The notes under the pieces: generated by a model
Databases searched by the model: none
Told to the model about the DNA's origin: nothing
Seen by the model: only the letters and a program-made list of their open reading frames with translations
Position numbers and translations under genes: made by a program
Part shown: piece after piece, positions 43,945 through 52,456 of the stretch
How positions within the stretch are numbered: the stretch's first letter is position 1
How the letters are laid out: each line of letters opens with the position of its first letter
Assembly: GCF_019061125.1 (NCBI RefSeq)
Contig: NZ_JAHQYI010000001.1
Location: 682,001-746,000, forward strand
Length of the DNA: 64,000 nucleotides
Direction: 5' to 3'
From: Microbacterium sp. NC79
GTDB lineage: Bacteria > Actinomycetota > Actinomycetes > Actinomycetales > Microbacteriaceae

Positions 43945-45239
43945 GCGCTCACCTTCAGCGTCTGTGCCGTCGACGAAACCACGCGGCGGTAGGCGTCTTT
44001 GTTGACGTAGTAGCTCATGCGGTCCAGGCCCAGGTAGTTGTATCCGCCGGTCACATCGGGCCAGGGATCATTCATGACGCGTTCGCGGAAGGCGCGCGCC
44101 TTCTCCGGGTCTTCGCGCTCGGCGCGCAGGTATGCCGCGACCAGCTCGGCCTGCTCGGCGCGCCCCTGCCAGCCGATGCCCGACGCCTCGATCATGCCGA
44201 GCACGTACAGTCCGTTGAAGCTCGGCGGAAAGACGTTGAGGTACAGGTCCGGGCTCGCACCCGTCCAGTGCAGATCGGCGCGGTCTGCGAAAGGGTAGTC
44301 CAGCTTGTACCCGGTGGCGAGCAGAATCAGGTCGTACTCACCTGTCGATCCGTCACGAAAGTGCACCGTGGTTCCGTCGAACCGATCAATATCGGCTCGA
44401 ATGCGCAGGTCGCCCTGCCCCAGGTGGTTCAGAATCAGGGTGTTGACGATGGGGTGTGATTCGTAAATCTTGTAGTTCGGCTTCGGAAACCCGAACCGCA
44501 CCGGGTCGCCGGTGAAGGCCTGCAGGATGCGCTTGTCAATAAACTGCTTGATCTTTGCCGGGAGCGGCCGGCCCTGGTTCAGCGTGTCCGATGGCCGGCC
44601 AAACAGGTACCGCGGCACGAAGTAGTACCCGCGGCGCACGCTCATGTCGACCGAGCGCGCGTGGTGCACGGCGTCGACGGCAATATCGCAACCGCTGTTG
44701 CCCGCACCAATAATGAGCACGCGCTTGCCGGTGAGCTGAGTGGCCGACTTATATGCGCTGGTGTGCATGATCTCGCCGCTGAACTCGCCTCGGAACGACG
44801 GAATGTGGGGTTCAGCGAGCGTTCCGTTTGCGAGGATCACACCCGCATGGCGATGCGTGTGCTCGCCTTCCGCGTCGATAACGCTAACGAGCCATTCGGA
44901 ACCATCGCGGCGCACCCGCGTGACACGGGTCGAGAAATGAAACTTCTCGTCGAGACGGAAGTGGGCGGCAAAATCACCGAAGTAGGTCTTTAGCTCACGG
45001 TGACTGGGGTAGTCGGCCGTCGAGGCCATCGGAAACTCGGTGAACTCGGTCGTGGTGCGTGACGAAATAAGGTGTGCAGACTCATACATCGTGCTGCGTG
45101 GATTTTCGATGTCCCAGAGCCCACCGACGCCGGTGGAAGCTTCATATCCCTGAAACGGAATTCGGGCTTTTTGGAGGGCTCGCGCAGCAGCAAGACCGGT
45201 GGGACCTGCGCCAATGATGGCATAGGGCAATGGGGGCAC
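43941..45239 (-). CDS. Flavin-containing monooxygenase
   Basis: The 432-residue FAD/NADPH enzyme has an N-terminal 'IIGAGPTGLAAARALQ' FAD site, a second Rossmann site 'IIGAGNSGCDIAVDAV', and the FMO-like segment 'FSGEIMHTSAYKSA' between them. It oxygenates a heteroatom or carries out a Baeyer-Villiger reaction. The GTG start follows GAGGAG, and a TAGGAT box lies further upstream. It leads the monooxygenase-transporter-SDR operon. The substrate is unknown. Confidence 0.88.
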   Translation of the reverse strand: MPPLPYAIIGAGPTGLAAARALQKARIPFQGYEASTGVGGLWDIENPRSTMYESAHLISSRTTTEFTEFPMASTADYPSHRELKTYFGDFAAHFRLDEKFHFSTRVTRVRRDGSEWLVSVIDAEGEHTHRHAGVILANGTLAEPHIPSFRGEFSGEIMHTSAYKSATQLTGKRVLIIGAGNSGCDIAVDAVHHARSVDMSVRRGYYFVPRYLFGRPSDTLNQGRPLPAKIKQFIDKRILQAFTGDPVRFGFPKPNYKIYESHPIVNTLILNHLGQGDLRIRADIDRFDGTTVHFRDGSTGEYDLILLATGYKLDYPFADRADLHWTGASPDLYLNVFPPSFNGLYVLGMIEASGIGWQGRAEQAELVAAYLRAEREDPEKARAFRERVMNDPWPDVTGGYNYLGLDRMSYYVNKDAYRRVVSSTAQTLKVSA

Positions 45240-45356
45240 GACATTCTCCTCGCACGACGGTGTGCGCCTCGGGTGGGCAGTAGCGCCATCCTACTCAGCG
45301 AGCCCACGGGTTCCGAAGCCCGCGAGGGTTCTGAAAGGGCACGCTACCCGATGCGG

Positions 45357-46085
45357 CTACCCGATACCCATCAGCAACAGAATGCCGCGGATCAGAGCCA
45401 CAATTCCGCCACACCATGCGATGACGATCATGGCGCGACGCGCGATCGCCGCAGGCACGAATCGGGACAGCAGTGACCCCGCAATGATGCCGAGCACCGT
45501 GGTGATGATCAGGATCGAAACATCGATCGTGTTCGTTGTGGGCAGACCGCGCGTTATCACGCTGCCGAGACTCAGGACAGCGAAGATTACCTGCACGGTG
45601 GCGGTAAAGCTGCGCTGGTTCCAGCGGTCACCGACGGCGTGCGCGGCGAGCGGCGGGCCGGACAGACCACTGGTGGCGTGCATGAATCCGGCGGCGGCGC
45701 CCGAGGCCATTGCGCCGGTACGACCGACGAACAGCCGGGAAAGAGACGGAATCTTGCCAGCGGTAAGGGCAAAGAATGCGAGAAGCGCGATGAGGATCAG
45801 GAGCCATGCTTCGTCGAGCATACGCACGACCATCGCGCCGAGCGGAACCATGGCGATGCCAGGCAGAGCGATCCAGACAAAGCGACGCCAATCGATATCG
45901 CGCCACACCATCGGTATTGCGGTGAGGGATGCGGCAAGCGCCAACAGCACGGCGATCGTGGTGCCCTCGACTGCGCCATAGATCAGCACGAGCGGGCCAA
46001 AGAGGGCAAGCACAAACCCGAGGCCGGTGATGCGCTGAATGATGGCCGCAATCAACGTCGCAACTGCGGCAATAGCCAGCGTCAT
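45357..46085 (-). CDS. TauE/SafE-family (TSUP) permease
   Basis: The 242-residue protein has 7-8 membrane helices and the family's early 'RITGLGFVLALFGPL' and mid 'ASGAAAGFMHATSGLSGPPLAAH' repeats. Members export sulfite, sulfoacetate or other small organosulfur compounds. The ATG shares one base with the stop of the upstream GNAT gene (TGATG). Confidence 0.87.
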   Translation of the reverse strand: MTLAIAAVATLIAAIIQRITGLGFVLALFGPLVLIYGAVEGTTIAVLLALAASLTAIPMVWRDIDWRRFVWIALPGIAMVPLGAMVVRMLDEAWLLILIALLAFFALTAGKIPSLSRLFVGRTGAMASGAAAGFMHATSGLSGPPLAAHAVGDRWNQRSFTATVQVIFAVLSLGSVITRGLPTTNTIDVSILIITTVLGIIAGSLLSRFVPAAIARRAMIVIAWCGGIVALIRGILLLMGIG

Positions 46086-46702
46086 CAGGGCGCTGCTGGT
46101 AGCGAATTGGCCGCCTCAAAGCGAGCGATGCGAGCGTGCAGGCCCAGTCGTACCGTTGGCCATTCATGAGGCAGGACGGAGAAAACCACGGTGTCGCGGA
46201 GTGTTCCGTCGCGCCCGATGCGATCATTTCGCAGAATGCCGTCTTGTTTCGCGCCCAGCTTTGCGATGGCGGCGCGCGAGCGCAGGTTGTGTGCGTGGGT
46301 GCGAAACTCCACCGCAATCACATGGCACTGTTCGAACGCGTGCCCGAGCATGAGGAGCTTGGCGGCCGGGTTGATGACAGTGCCACGCACGCGGGGTGAA
46401 TACCAGGTGTATCCAACCTCGGTGCGCGGGGTGGTGGCGTCGATATTGCAGAGCGTGGTGGCGCCGACGACGCGACCATCTGCCCGTGCGCGAACGACAA
46501 ACGGATTCATCATGCCGCTATCGCGCAGCGCGAGGCGCCGCTCGGTATCCGCAGCAACCTCGTCGGCACGTGGCACGCTGGTAAACCACAGGTCTTCTGT
46601 AATTTCGGCGGCAGCAACGGCGAGCTCCGCATTGTGAGCTTCGGTGAGGGGCTCCAGGGTGACGTGATCGGATGCAAGCGTGATGATTTCGGTGAGCAGC
46701 AC
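46085..46702 (-). CDS. GNAT-family N-acetyltransferase (RimJ/RimL-like)
   Basis: The 205-residue protein has 'LEPLTEAHNAEL' near its start, 'VGATTLCNID' and 'TEVGYTWYSPRVRGTVINPAAKLLMLGHAFEQ', a common RimJ/RimL pattern for acetyl-CoA binding, then 'SRAAIAKLGAKQDGILR'. The target is unknown. The GTG start directly abuts a GGAGG that is too close to act as a ribosome site, but TATGCT 6 nt upstream supports a leaderless start. It is transcribed with the TSUP gene. Confidence 0.82.
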   Translation of the reverse strand: MLLTEIITLASDHVTLEPLTEAHNAELAVAAAEITEDLWFTSVPRADEVAADTERRLALRDSGMMNPFVVRARADGRVVGATTLCNIDATTPRTEVGYTWYSPRVRGTVINPAAKLLMLGHAFEQCHVIAVEFRTHAHNLRSRAAIAKLGAKQDGILRNDRIGRDGTLRDTVVFSVLPHEWPTVRLGLHARIARFEAANSLPAAP

Positions 46703-46708
46703 CCTCCG

Positions 46709-46714
46709 AGCATA
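46709..46714 (-). promoter_or_regulatory. -10 box TATGCT of leaderless GNAT gene
   Basis: TATGCT lies 6 nt before the GTG at 46702. It resolves why the GGAGG there is not spaced as a Shine-Dalgarno. Confidence 0.55.
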
Positions 46715-46737
46715 AGCGCGGTTGGTGGCGGCGCCGG

Positions 46738-48189
46738 TTACTCCTTGGGATCCCGCATTTCATTAATACTGTCTGCCATGCTCGCCGAGGCCGCACCCGC
46801 AGATCCGCTCGCCGCAGCGTTTTGGATCGGCGCGGCATCAAACAGGCCCTCACCGCCTGCGCCCGGCGCGCTGTCGTCGCTCGCCGCTGTGGTGGTTCCG
46901 CTGTTTGCCGTCATGATCTTGGCCGCCGCGGTCGCGCGGCGCCCGGCGGGGGAGAGGATAGCGATCCCCACGATGACGAACGTCAGCAGGCCGGCGGCGA
47001 CCAGGAGCGTCTCGATGGCGACTATGTCGGCGAGCGGGCCGAGGATCACCATGCCGAACGGCATCGCAACGGCCATCACGATGCTGACGAATCCGAAGAC
47101 TCGGCCCTGACGTTCCGGTTCCACGGTCTCCTGAATCAGCGTCATGGACGCGGTGGAGAAGAACGGTACGGCCAAGCCCACCAAGAACATGAAGGCGAAG
47201 AAGACGATGGTGTTCGGGCTGAACCCAAGGCCGATCGACAGCGCTCCGAAGACAAACGACGACACCACGATCGCACCAATCCGGTTGACCTTCGCGAAGA
47301 CCGTTGCGATCAAGATGCCGCCGAGCATCATGCCGACACTGAACGCGATCTCCAGAATCGTCAGGTTGGCAATGTCGAGTGACTCGTTGCCTGTGCCGAA
47401 CGTGCGCACCAGCATGAGCGGCGTGAGGTTGGACGGAGCGACGGTCAGAATGAAGACGATCGCGAATAGCACGAGCAGCCAACGCAAGAACGAGTGGGTG
47501 GCGACGTACTTCACACCATCGACCAGATCGGTCAAGTAGCCCGTTTCGGCGTCGCCGGATCGCTCCACCCTGCTGACACGCACGAAGGCCAGCAAGCCAA
47601 TGCCGATGGCCGCGGTGACAACGTCGATGAAGAAGATCGGAACCAGCGCTGCGGTTGAGGAGCCTGCCGCCTGGGCAGTGATGGCAAACAGGGCGCCAGC
47701 TGCGGCCGGAACCAACAGTGCCATCGCGGAGTTGATCGACTGCAGAATGCCGTTGACGCGAATCAGGTGCGGGGCCGGGGTGATTTGCGGAATCATGGCC
47801 GACACCGCGGGTGTCTGCACGCCGGCGCCGGCAGAACGGATGGCGAGGGTGAGGAAAATTGCCCACAGCGGCGCCTCGCCGGTCATCAACAGGATGGCAA
47901 GCGCGAGGGTGGTCACCGCAATTGATGCGTCAGCGACGATGATCAGGTACTTGCGGTTGTGGCGATCAGCCCAGACGCCGCCGAAAACTGACACGATGGC
48001 CTGCGGCAAGAAACCGAAGACCGCGGCGAGAGTCATAATCCAGCCCGACTTAAACTCCAGCGTGAGGTACCAAAACACCGCATACTGCACGAGCATCGAG
48101 CCGAACAGGCTCACGGTCTGCCCCGACATGAACATGATGACTGACCGAAGCCAGCGCGTGGGCGGCGTGGTGGTGGGGGTGGCGTGCAT
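46738..48189 (-). CDS. MFS exporter (MFS_3-like)
   Basis: The 483-residue, 12-helix protein resembles EntS and Tet(V)-type exporters: 'VSLFGSMLVQYAVFWYLTLEF' in helix 1, 'GGVWADRHNRKYLIIVAD' in loop 2-3, 'RSAGAGVQTPAVSAMIPQ' in helix 4. A ~60-residue Ala/Ser/Gly-rich C-terminal tail follows. The start at 48189 is used because two operator-like boxes lie just upstream and would be inside the longer frame. It is probably a drug or siderophore exporter, inducible through a repressor. Confidence 0.87.
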   Translation of the reverse strand: MHATPTTTPPTRWLRSVIMFMSGQTVSLFGSMLVQYAVFWYLTLEFKSGWIMTLAAVFGFLPQAIVSVFGGVWADRHNRKYLIIVADASIAVTTLALAILLMTGEAPLWAIFLTLAIRSAGAGVQTPAVSAMIPQITPAPHLIRVNGILQSINSAMALLVPAAAGALFAITAQAAGSSTAALVPIFFIDVVTAAIGIGLLAFVRVSRVERSGDAETGYLTDLVDGVKYVATHSFLRWLLVLFAIVFILTVAPSNLTPLMLVRTFGTGNESLDIANLTILEIAFSVGMMLGGILIATVFAKVNRIGAIVVSSFVFGALSIGLGFSPNTIVFFAFMFLVGLAVPFFSTASMTLIQETVEPERQGRVFGFVSIVMAVAMPFGMVILGPLADIVAIETLLVAAGLLTFVIVGIAILSPAGRRATAAAKIMTANSGTTTAASDDSAPGAGGEGLFDAAPIQNAAASGSAGAASASMADSINEMRDPKE

Positions 48190-48205
48190 GGGGATCCTCT
48201 GGTGC

Positions 48206-48247
48206 CCGCGAAATATCGCGTCGAAACTGTAACACGATATATCGCGT
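48206..48247 (-). promoter_or_regulatory. Paired operator-like boxes with TACAGT -10
   Basis: Two near-palindromes of the form ACGCGATAT(A/T)TCG(T/C)G (minus strand) occupy 48232-48247 and 48206-48221, 26 bp apart start to start, with a possible -10 TACAGT (48226-48231) between them. The CGATATATCG core resembles sites of PadR-type repressors that control MFS exporters, but no PadR gene is in the window. Binding would block the exporter promoter. Confidence 0.55.
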
Positions 48248-48327
48248 CTTGGTAGGGGGAAAGTAGGTCGGATACGCGCGCTGACCCCACGCGCCGACGG
48301 TCTTGATCGCACGGCCGCAACACGGCA

Positions 48328-48375
48328 CCGAGCCCCTGGTTCCGTGGCCAAAAGGCAGCGGAACCAGGGGCTCGG
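48328..48375 (-). terminator. 17-bp hairpin after the pnp-mutase operon
   Basis: A perfect 17-bp stem (48328-48344 with 48359-48375) and 14-nt loop lie 9 nt past the phospho-sugar mutase stop. No T-run follows, so efficiency is uncertain, but the position is right for a terminator. Confidence 0.65.
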
Positions 48376-48384
48376 CTCGCAGAA

Positions 48385-50055
48385 CTAGGACAGTTCCGCG
48401 AGGAGCGTCCGCATCGCGGCATCCATCGCGGCAATGCGTGTTGCCGACGCTTGCGCGGAATCGTCCTTCGCGTCGAGGTATGCCTTGAGTTTCGGCTCCG
48501 TGCCGCTCGGGCGCACGATGACACGTGAGCCCGATGCCAACCGGTATCGAAGCACGTCGCCGGAGGGCACCCCGGCGGGCACGTCGAGCAAGTCTTCTGC
48601 GGTCACGACCGCGTCGTCGCCGATGTGCGTGGGAGGCGTGGCACGCAACGCAGCCATGATGCGGGAAATAATGCTCACATCATCGACGCGAATGGAGACC
48701 TGGCCGCTTGCGAAGTGACCAAACGTCTCGGCAGACTCCTCCAGCAGACCCGCCAGTGTGGTTCCATTTTCACGAGCTTCTGCGGCAAGACCGAGCAAAG
48801 CGACCGCAGCGGAGATGCCATCCTTGTCGCGCACGGTCTCCGGGTTCACCAGGTATCCGAGGGCCTCTTCGAAGCCGAACACCATGCCGGGGGCGCGGGA
48901 GATCCACTTGAACCCGGTGAGGGTCTCGTGAAAGTCCAGGCCGAAGTGTGCGGCAATCGCACCGAGGCCGGGGGAGGAGACGAGCGAACAGGCGAGCGAA
49001 GCGCCAGCGGTGGCCTGCGCGGCGCGGGCGGCGCGCCAACCCAGCAGCAGTCCGACCTCATTGCCTGTGAGTCGACGCCATCCGCCGTCAACCGGGATTG
49101 CTACCGCAAGACGATCGGCATCGGGGTCGTTCGCGATGATGAAGTCGGCGTTTGTCGCGGCGGCCGTCTCGTAAGACAGATCCATGGCGCCCGGCTCTTC
49201 CGGGTTAGGGAAAGCGACCGTCGGAAACGCGCCGTCCGGCTGCAGTTGGGCGGGCACGGTCTCTGGGAGCGGGTAACCTGCCGCCTCCAGAACGCGCTGC
49301 ATGGTCTCCCATCCGACACCATGCATCGCCGTGTACACCCAGCGCATGTCGGCTGCCGCTGCGGGGGCGGGAGCAACGGCAGCGGTGGCTGCGACGTAGG
49401 CCTCAACAATTGACTCGGCGCCGATTTCGTATGCGTCAGAGCGCTCGAGGTCGGCGACCGAGAGCGTGTCAGCAACGCGTTGAATGTGTGCCGCGATTTC
49501 GGCGTCTGCGGGTGCCACGATTTGCGCGCCCTGATCGGCGCCGCCGAGGTACACCTTGTAGCCGTTGTCGTTCGGCGGGTTGTGGCTCGCCGTCACCATC
49601 ACGCCGGCATCGGCGTTCAGATGACGGACAGCGAACGCAAGAACAGGCGTCGGCAGCAGACGCGGCAACAGCACCGCATGCAGGCCAGCGCCCGCAAAGA
49701 TTTCCGCCGAGTCCTTCGCGAAAACATCGGAATTGCGGCGACCGTCGTAGCCGATCACCACGGTGGGGGTGCGGCCCGGGTTCTTTTCTGCGAGGTACGC
49801 CGCGAAGCCGGCGGCGGCCTGGGCGACGAGCACCCGGTTCATGCGCGCGGAACCAGCGCCCAGCTCGCCACGCAAGCCTGCGGTTCCGAAGGCCAAGCGT
49901 GTGTCGAAGCGGTCGATGATGTCGGCTTGCGCGGCCGGGTTGCCATCCATCGCGTGGTTGATGAGTTCATCAAGCTCGTGATGCGTCACATCGTCGGGGT
50001 CTTGCGCCAGCCAGGCGACGGCGCGGCGCAGTGCCGTGGTGAGATCGATCGTCAC
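48385..50055 (-). CDS. Phospho-sugar mutase (phosphohexomutase/phosphopentomutase type)
   Basis: The 556-residue protein belongs to the alpha-D-phosphohexomutase superfamily. The phosphoserine is in 'VMVTASHNPPNDNGYKVY', the metal loop is 'NDPDADRLA', the sugar loop is 'GFEEALGY', and the C-terminal phosphate loop is 'RPSGTEPKLKAY'. It is annotated in relatives as phosphoglucomutase or phosphomannomutase. Overlap with purine nucleoside phosphorylase (GTGA) suggests it acts on ribose-1-phosphate, moving phosphate to C5. Confidence 0.88.
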   Translation of the reverse strand: MTIDLTTALRRAVAWLAQDPDDVTHHELDELINHAMDGNPAAQADIIDRFDTRLAFGTAGLRGELGAGSARMNRVLVAQAAAGFAAYLAEKNPGRTPTVVIGYDGRRNSDVFAKDSAEIFAGAGLHAVLLPRLLPTPVLAFAVRHLNADAGVMVTASHNPPNDNGYKVYLGGADQGAQIVAPADAEIAAHIQRVADTLSVADLERSDAYEIGAESIVEAYVAATAAVAPAPAAAADMRWVYTAMHGVGWETMQRVLEAAGYPLPETVPAQLQPDGAFPTVAFPNPEEPGAMDLSYETAAATNADFIIANDPDADRLAVAIPVDGGWRRLTGNEVGLLLGWRAARAAQATAGASLACSLVSSPGLGAIAAHFGLDFHETLTGFKWISRAPGMVFGFEEALGYLVNPETVRDKDGISAAVALLGLAAEARENGTTLAGLLEESAETFGHFASGQVSIRVDDVSIISRIMAALRATPPTHIGDDAVVTAEDLLDVPAGVPSGDVLRYRLASGSRVIVRPSGTEPKLKAYLDAKDDSAQASATRIAAMDAAMRTLLAELS

Positions 50056-50885
50056 AGTGCCTCGATAATCTTTGCGAGCAGGGCCGAAATGATCGGCTCT
50101 GCGGTCTTTCCTGCCTCGATGACCTCTTCGTGGCTCAGCGGTGTTTGCTGAATGCCAGCGGCGAGGTTCGTGATGAGGCTGAGGCCGAGGATCTCCATGC
50201 CAGCCTGGCGAGCGGCAATCGCTTCGAGCGCCGTCGACATGCCGACAATGTGACCGCCGATGGCCTTTGCCATCTGCACTTCTGCCGGGGTCTCATAGTG
50301 CGGACCACGGAACTGCGTGTAGACACCCTCATCGAGCGTCGGATCGATCGTGTGCGCAATGTCGCGCAACCGCTTCGAGTACAGGTCGGTGAGGTCGATG
50401 AAGGTGGCGCCCTCAAGCGGCGAGTCTGCCGTCAGGTTGAGGTGATCGCTAATGAGCACGGGCTGACCGGGGCTCCAGGTCTCCTTGATGCCGCCGGCAC
50501 CATTGGTGAGCACCATGATCTTCGCGCCGGTTGCTGCGGCGGTCCGCACCGAGTGCACAACGCGGCGAACGCCGTGGTTCTCGTAGTAGTGCGTGCGTGC
50601 ACCGATCACGAGGACGTTCTTGCCATCAGGCGTACGGACGCTACGAATGGTTCCGACGTGACCCGCCAGCGCGGGGCGCGAGAATCCGGTGACCTCCGTC
50701 GCTGGAATGGTGGCGACGGTCTCACCGATGAGCTCGGCGGCCTTACCCCAACCGCTTCCGAGCGTCAGTGCGATGTCGTGCTGCTCGACGCCGGTGAGGC
50801 GGGCGATGTCAGCTGCGGCCTGTGCGGCGATCGCAAAAGGATCAGCGGCCGGGTTCTCAAGAGGGTTATCCCACGAATCAGACAT
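50052..50885 (-). CDS. punA: Purine-nucleoside phosphorylase
   Basis: The 277-residue, trimeric-type enzyme splits inosine and guanosine with phosphate. 'LGSGWGKAAELI' is the phosphate loop, 'RTHYYENHG' and 'VLTNGAGGIKETWSPGQPVLISDHLNLT' the signature; the base-site region 'AQFRGPHYETPAEVQMAK'-like segment is intact. It complements the adenosine deaminase at 40862. Its ATG is preceded by TAGAGT at 6 nt. It overlaps the mutase gene. Confidence 0.94.
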   Translation of the reverse strand: MSDSWDNPLENPAADPFAIAAQAAADIARLTGVEQHDIALTLGSGWGKAAELIGETVATIPATEVTGFSRPALAGHVGTIRSVRTPDGKNVLVIGARTHYYENHGVRRVVHSVRTAAATGAKIMVLTNGAGGIKETWSPGQPVLISDHLNLTADSPLEGATFIDLTDLYSKRLRDIAHTIDPTLDEGVYTQFRGPHYETPAEVQMAKAIGGHIVGMSTALEAIAARQAGMEILGLSLITNLAAGIQQTPLSHEEVIEAGKTAEPIISALLAKIIEAL

Positions 50886-50891
50886 TCCTCT

Positions 50892-50897
50892 ACTCTA
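50892..50897 (-). promoter_or_regulatory. -10 box TAGAGT of punA
   Basis: TAGAGT lies 6 nt before the ATG at 50885. The 6-nt spacer AGAGGA also resembles a Shine-Dalgarno, but if transcription starts at the ATG it would not be in the mRNA. Confidence 0.55.
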
Positions 50898-51000
50898 GGA
50901 ACCCGCGCGCGTGCGCGCCAGGAGCGGCGCTCGCTCATCTGCGCGCCAGAAGGCAGGGGTGGCGTTTTTCATCGCGCTCCCGGTGAGCGAGAATAGAGGC

Positions 51001-52452
51001 ATGTCTTCTCTCTCGTTTGAGCGCACTCAGTCCGTGGCTATTCTGGGTGGCGGCCCCGGCGGGTACGAAGCGGCGCTCGCGGCCGCGCAGCTCGGTGCTG
51101 ATGTGACCCTGATCGAGCGTGCCGGAGTTGGTGGTTCCGCCGTCATCACCGACGTGGTTCCATCCAAGTCGCTGATTGCAACGGCCGACGCTGCCGTCGC
51201 CATTTCAGAGGCCTCCGACCTTGGCGTGCAGTTCTTCGCGAAGGATGCCACAGGCAAGCCGCTGAAGCCTGAAGTGGCGATCAACCTGGCGGCCGTGAAC
51301 AAGCGCCTGCTGGCGCTGGCTCGGCAACAGTCTGAAGACATGCGTGCCGCCCTTGTCGAGGCCGGTGTGCGCATTATTAGCGGTTACGGTCGCCTCGAAG
51401 ACGCCCACACTGTCGTCGTATCGACGGGACCGGAAGGCACCGACTTTGATCGGGTTGAGGCCGACACGCTGGTCGTTTCGGTTGGTGCTTCGCCGCGGCA
51501 GCTGGCCTCCGCGATGCCCGACGGCGAGCGCATTCTGACGTGGACGCAGCTGTACGACATGAAGGCTTTGCCTGAACACCTCATCGTGGTGGGTTCGGGC
51601 GTCACCGGTGCCGAGTTCGCTTCGGCCTACATGAACCTGGGAGCCAAGGTCACGCTGGTGTCATCGCGCGACCAGATTCTGCCATCGGAAGACCAAGACG
51701 CCGCCGCAGTGTTGGCCAAGGTGTTTACCCGGGGCGGTATGACGGTGTTGAACAAGTCTCGTGCAGACAAGGTCGAGCGCACTGACAATGGCGTGCGCGT
51801 CACGCTTGCCGATGGCCGCACGGTTGAAGGTTCGCACTGTCTGATGGCCGTTGGTTCCATCCCCAACACGGCAGGCATCGGTCTTGAAGAAGCGGGAATC
51901 CAGCTCACCGACTCCGGTCACTTGCGTGTGAACCGTGTCGGCCGTACGTCGGTTCCCAACATCTATGCGGCCGGCGACTGCACGACGCTGATGCCGCTCG
52001 CATCGGTCGCCAGCATGCAGGGCCGTACGGCGGTGTTCCACGCTCTTGGCGACATCGTCATTCCGATGGAACCACGCCGCATCACCGCCAATATCTTCAC
52101 CGGCCCCGAAATTGCGACCGTCGGCTGGTCACAGGCTGATGTCGAAGCGGGCTTGATCAACGGTGTCGTGCACAAGCTGCCGCTGTCGGCAAACCCGCGC
52201 GCCAAGATGATGGGTATCAAGGATGGTTTCGTGAAGGTCATTGCGCGCGAGGGCTCGGGCACCGTGATTGGTGGCGTCATTGTGGCGCCGAAGGCGTCCG
52301 AACTGATTTACCCGATCGCCGTTGCCGTTGAACGCCGCCTCACCGTCGACCAGCTCTCCCGCGTTTTCGCGGTGTACCCGTCGCTGACCGGCTCCATCAC
52401 CGACGCCGTCCGAGCGATGCACATCGTCGAACGCGACAACAGCGGCGAGTAA
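51001..52452 (+). CDS. lpdA: NAD(P)H-quinone dehydrogenase, LpdA-like
   Basis: The 483-residue flavoprotein has the pyridine nucleotide-disulfide oxidoreductase fold: 'ILGGGPGGYEAALAAAQLG' (FAD), 'VVGSGVTGAEFASAYMNLG' (NAD(P)), 'NIYAAGDCT' and a full dimerisation domain. The redox-active CxxxxC segment is missing: 'GVGGSAVITDVVPSKSLI' stands where lipoamide dehydrogenase has 'GGTCLNVGCIPSK'. This matches M. tuberculosis LpdA (Rv3303c), which reduces quinones rather than lipoamide. The start at 51001 gives the normal N-terminus; the longer frame is unsupported. Confidence 0.9.
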   Translation: MSSLSFERTQSVAILGGGPGGYEAALAAAQLGADVTLIERAGVGGSAVITDVVPSKSLIATADAAVAISEASDLGVQFFAKDATGKPLKPEVAINLAAVNKRLLALARQQSEDMRAALVEAGVRIISGYGRLEDAHTVVVSTGPEGTDFDRVEADTLVVSVGASPRQLASAMPDGERILTWTQLYDMKALPEHLIVVGSGVTGAEFASAYMNLGAKVTLVSSRDQILPSEDQDAAAVLAKVFTRGGMTVLNKSRADKVERTDNGVRVTLADGRTVEGSHCLMAVGSIPNTAGIGLEEAGIQLTDSGHLRVNRVGRTSVPNIYAAGDCTTLMPLASVASMQGRTAVFHALGDIVIPMEPRRITANIFTGPEIATVGWSQADVEAGLINGVVHKLPLSANPRAKMMGIKDGFVKVIAREGSGTVIGGVIVAPKASELIYPIAVAVERRLTVDQLSRVFAVYPSLTGSITDAVRAMHIVERDNSGE

Positions 52453-52456
52453 CTCC

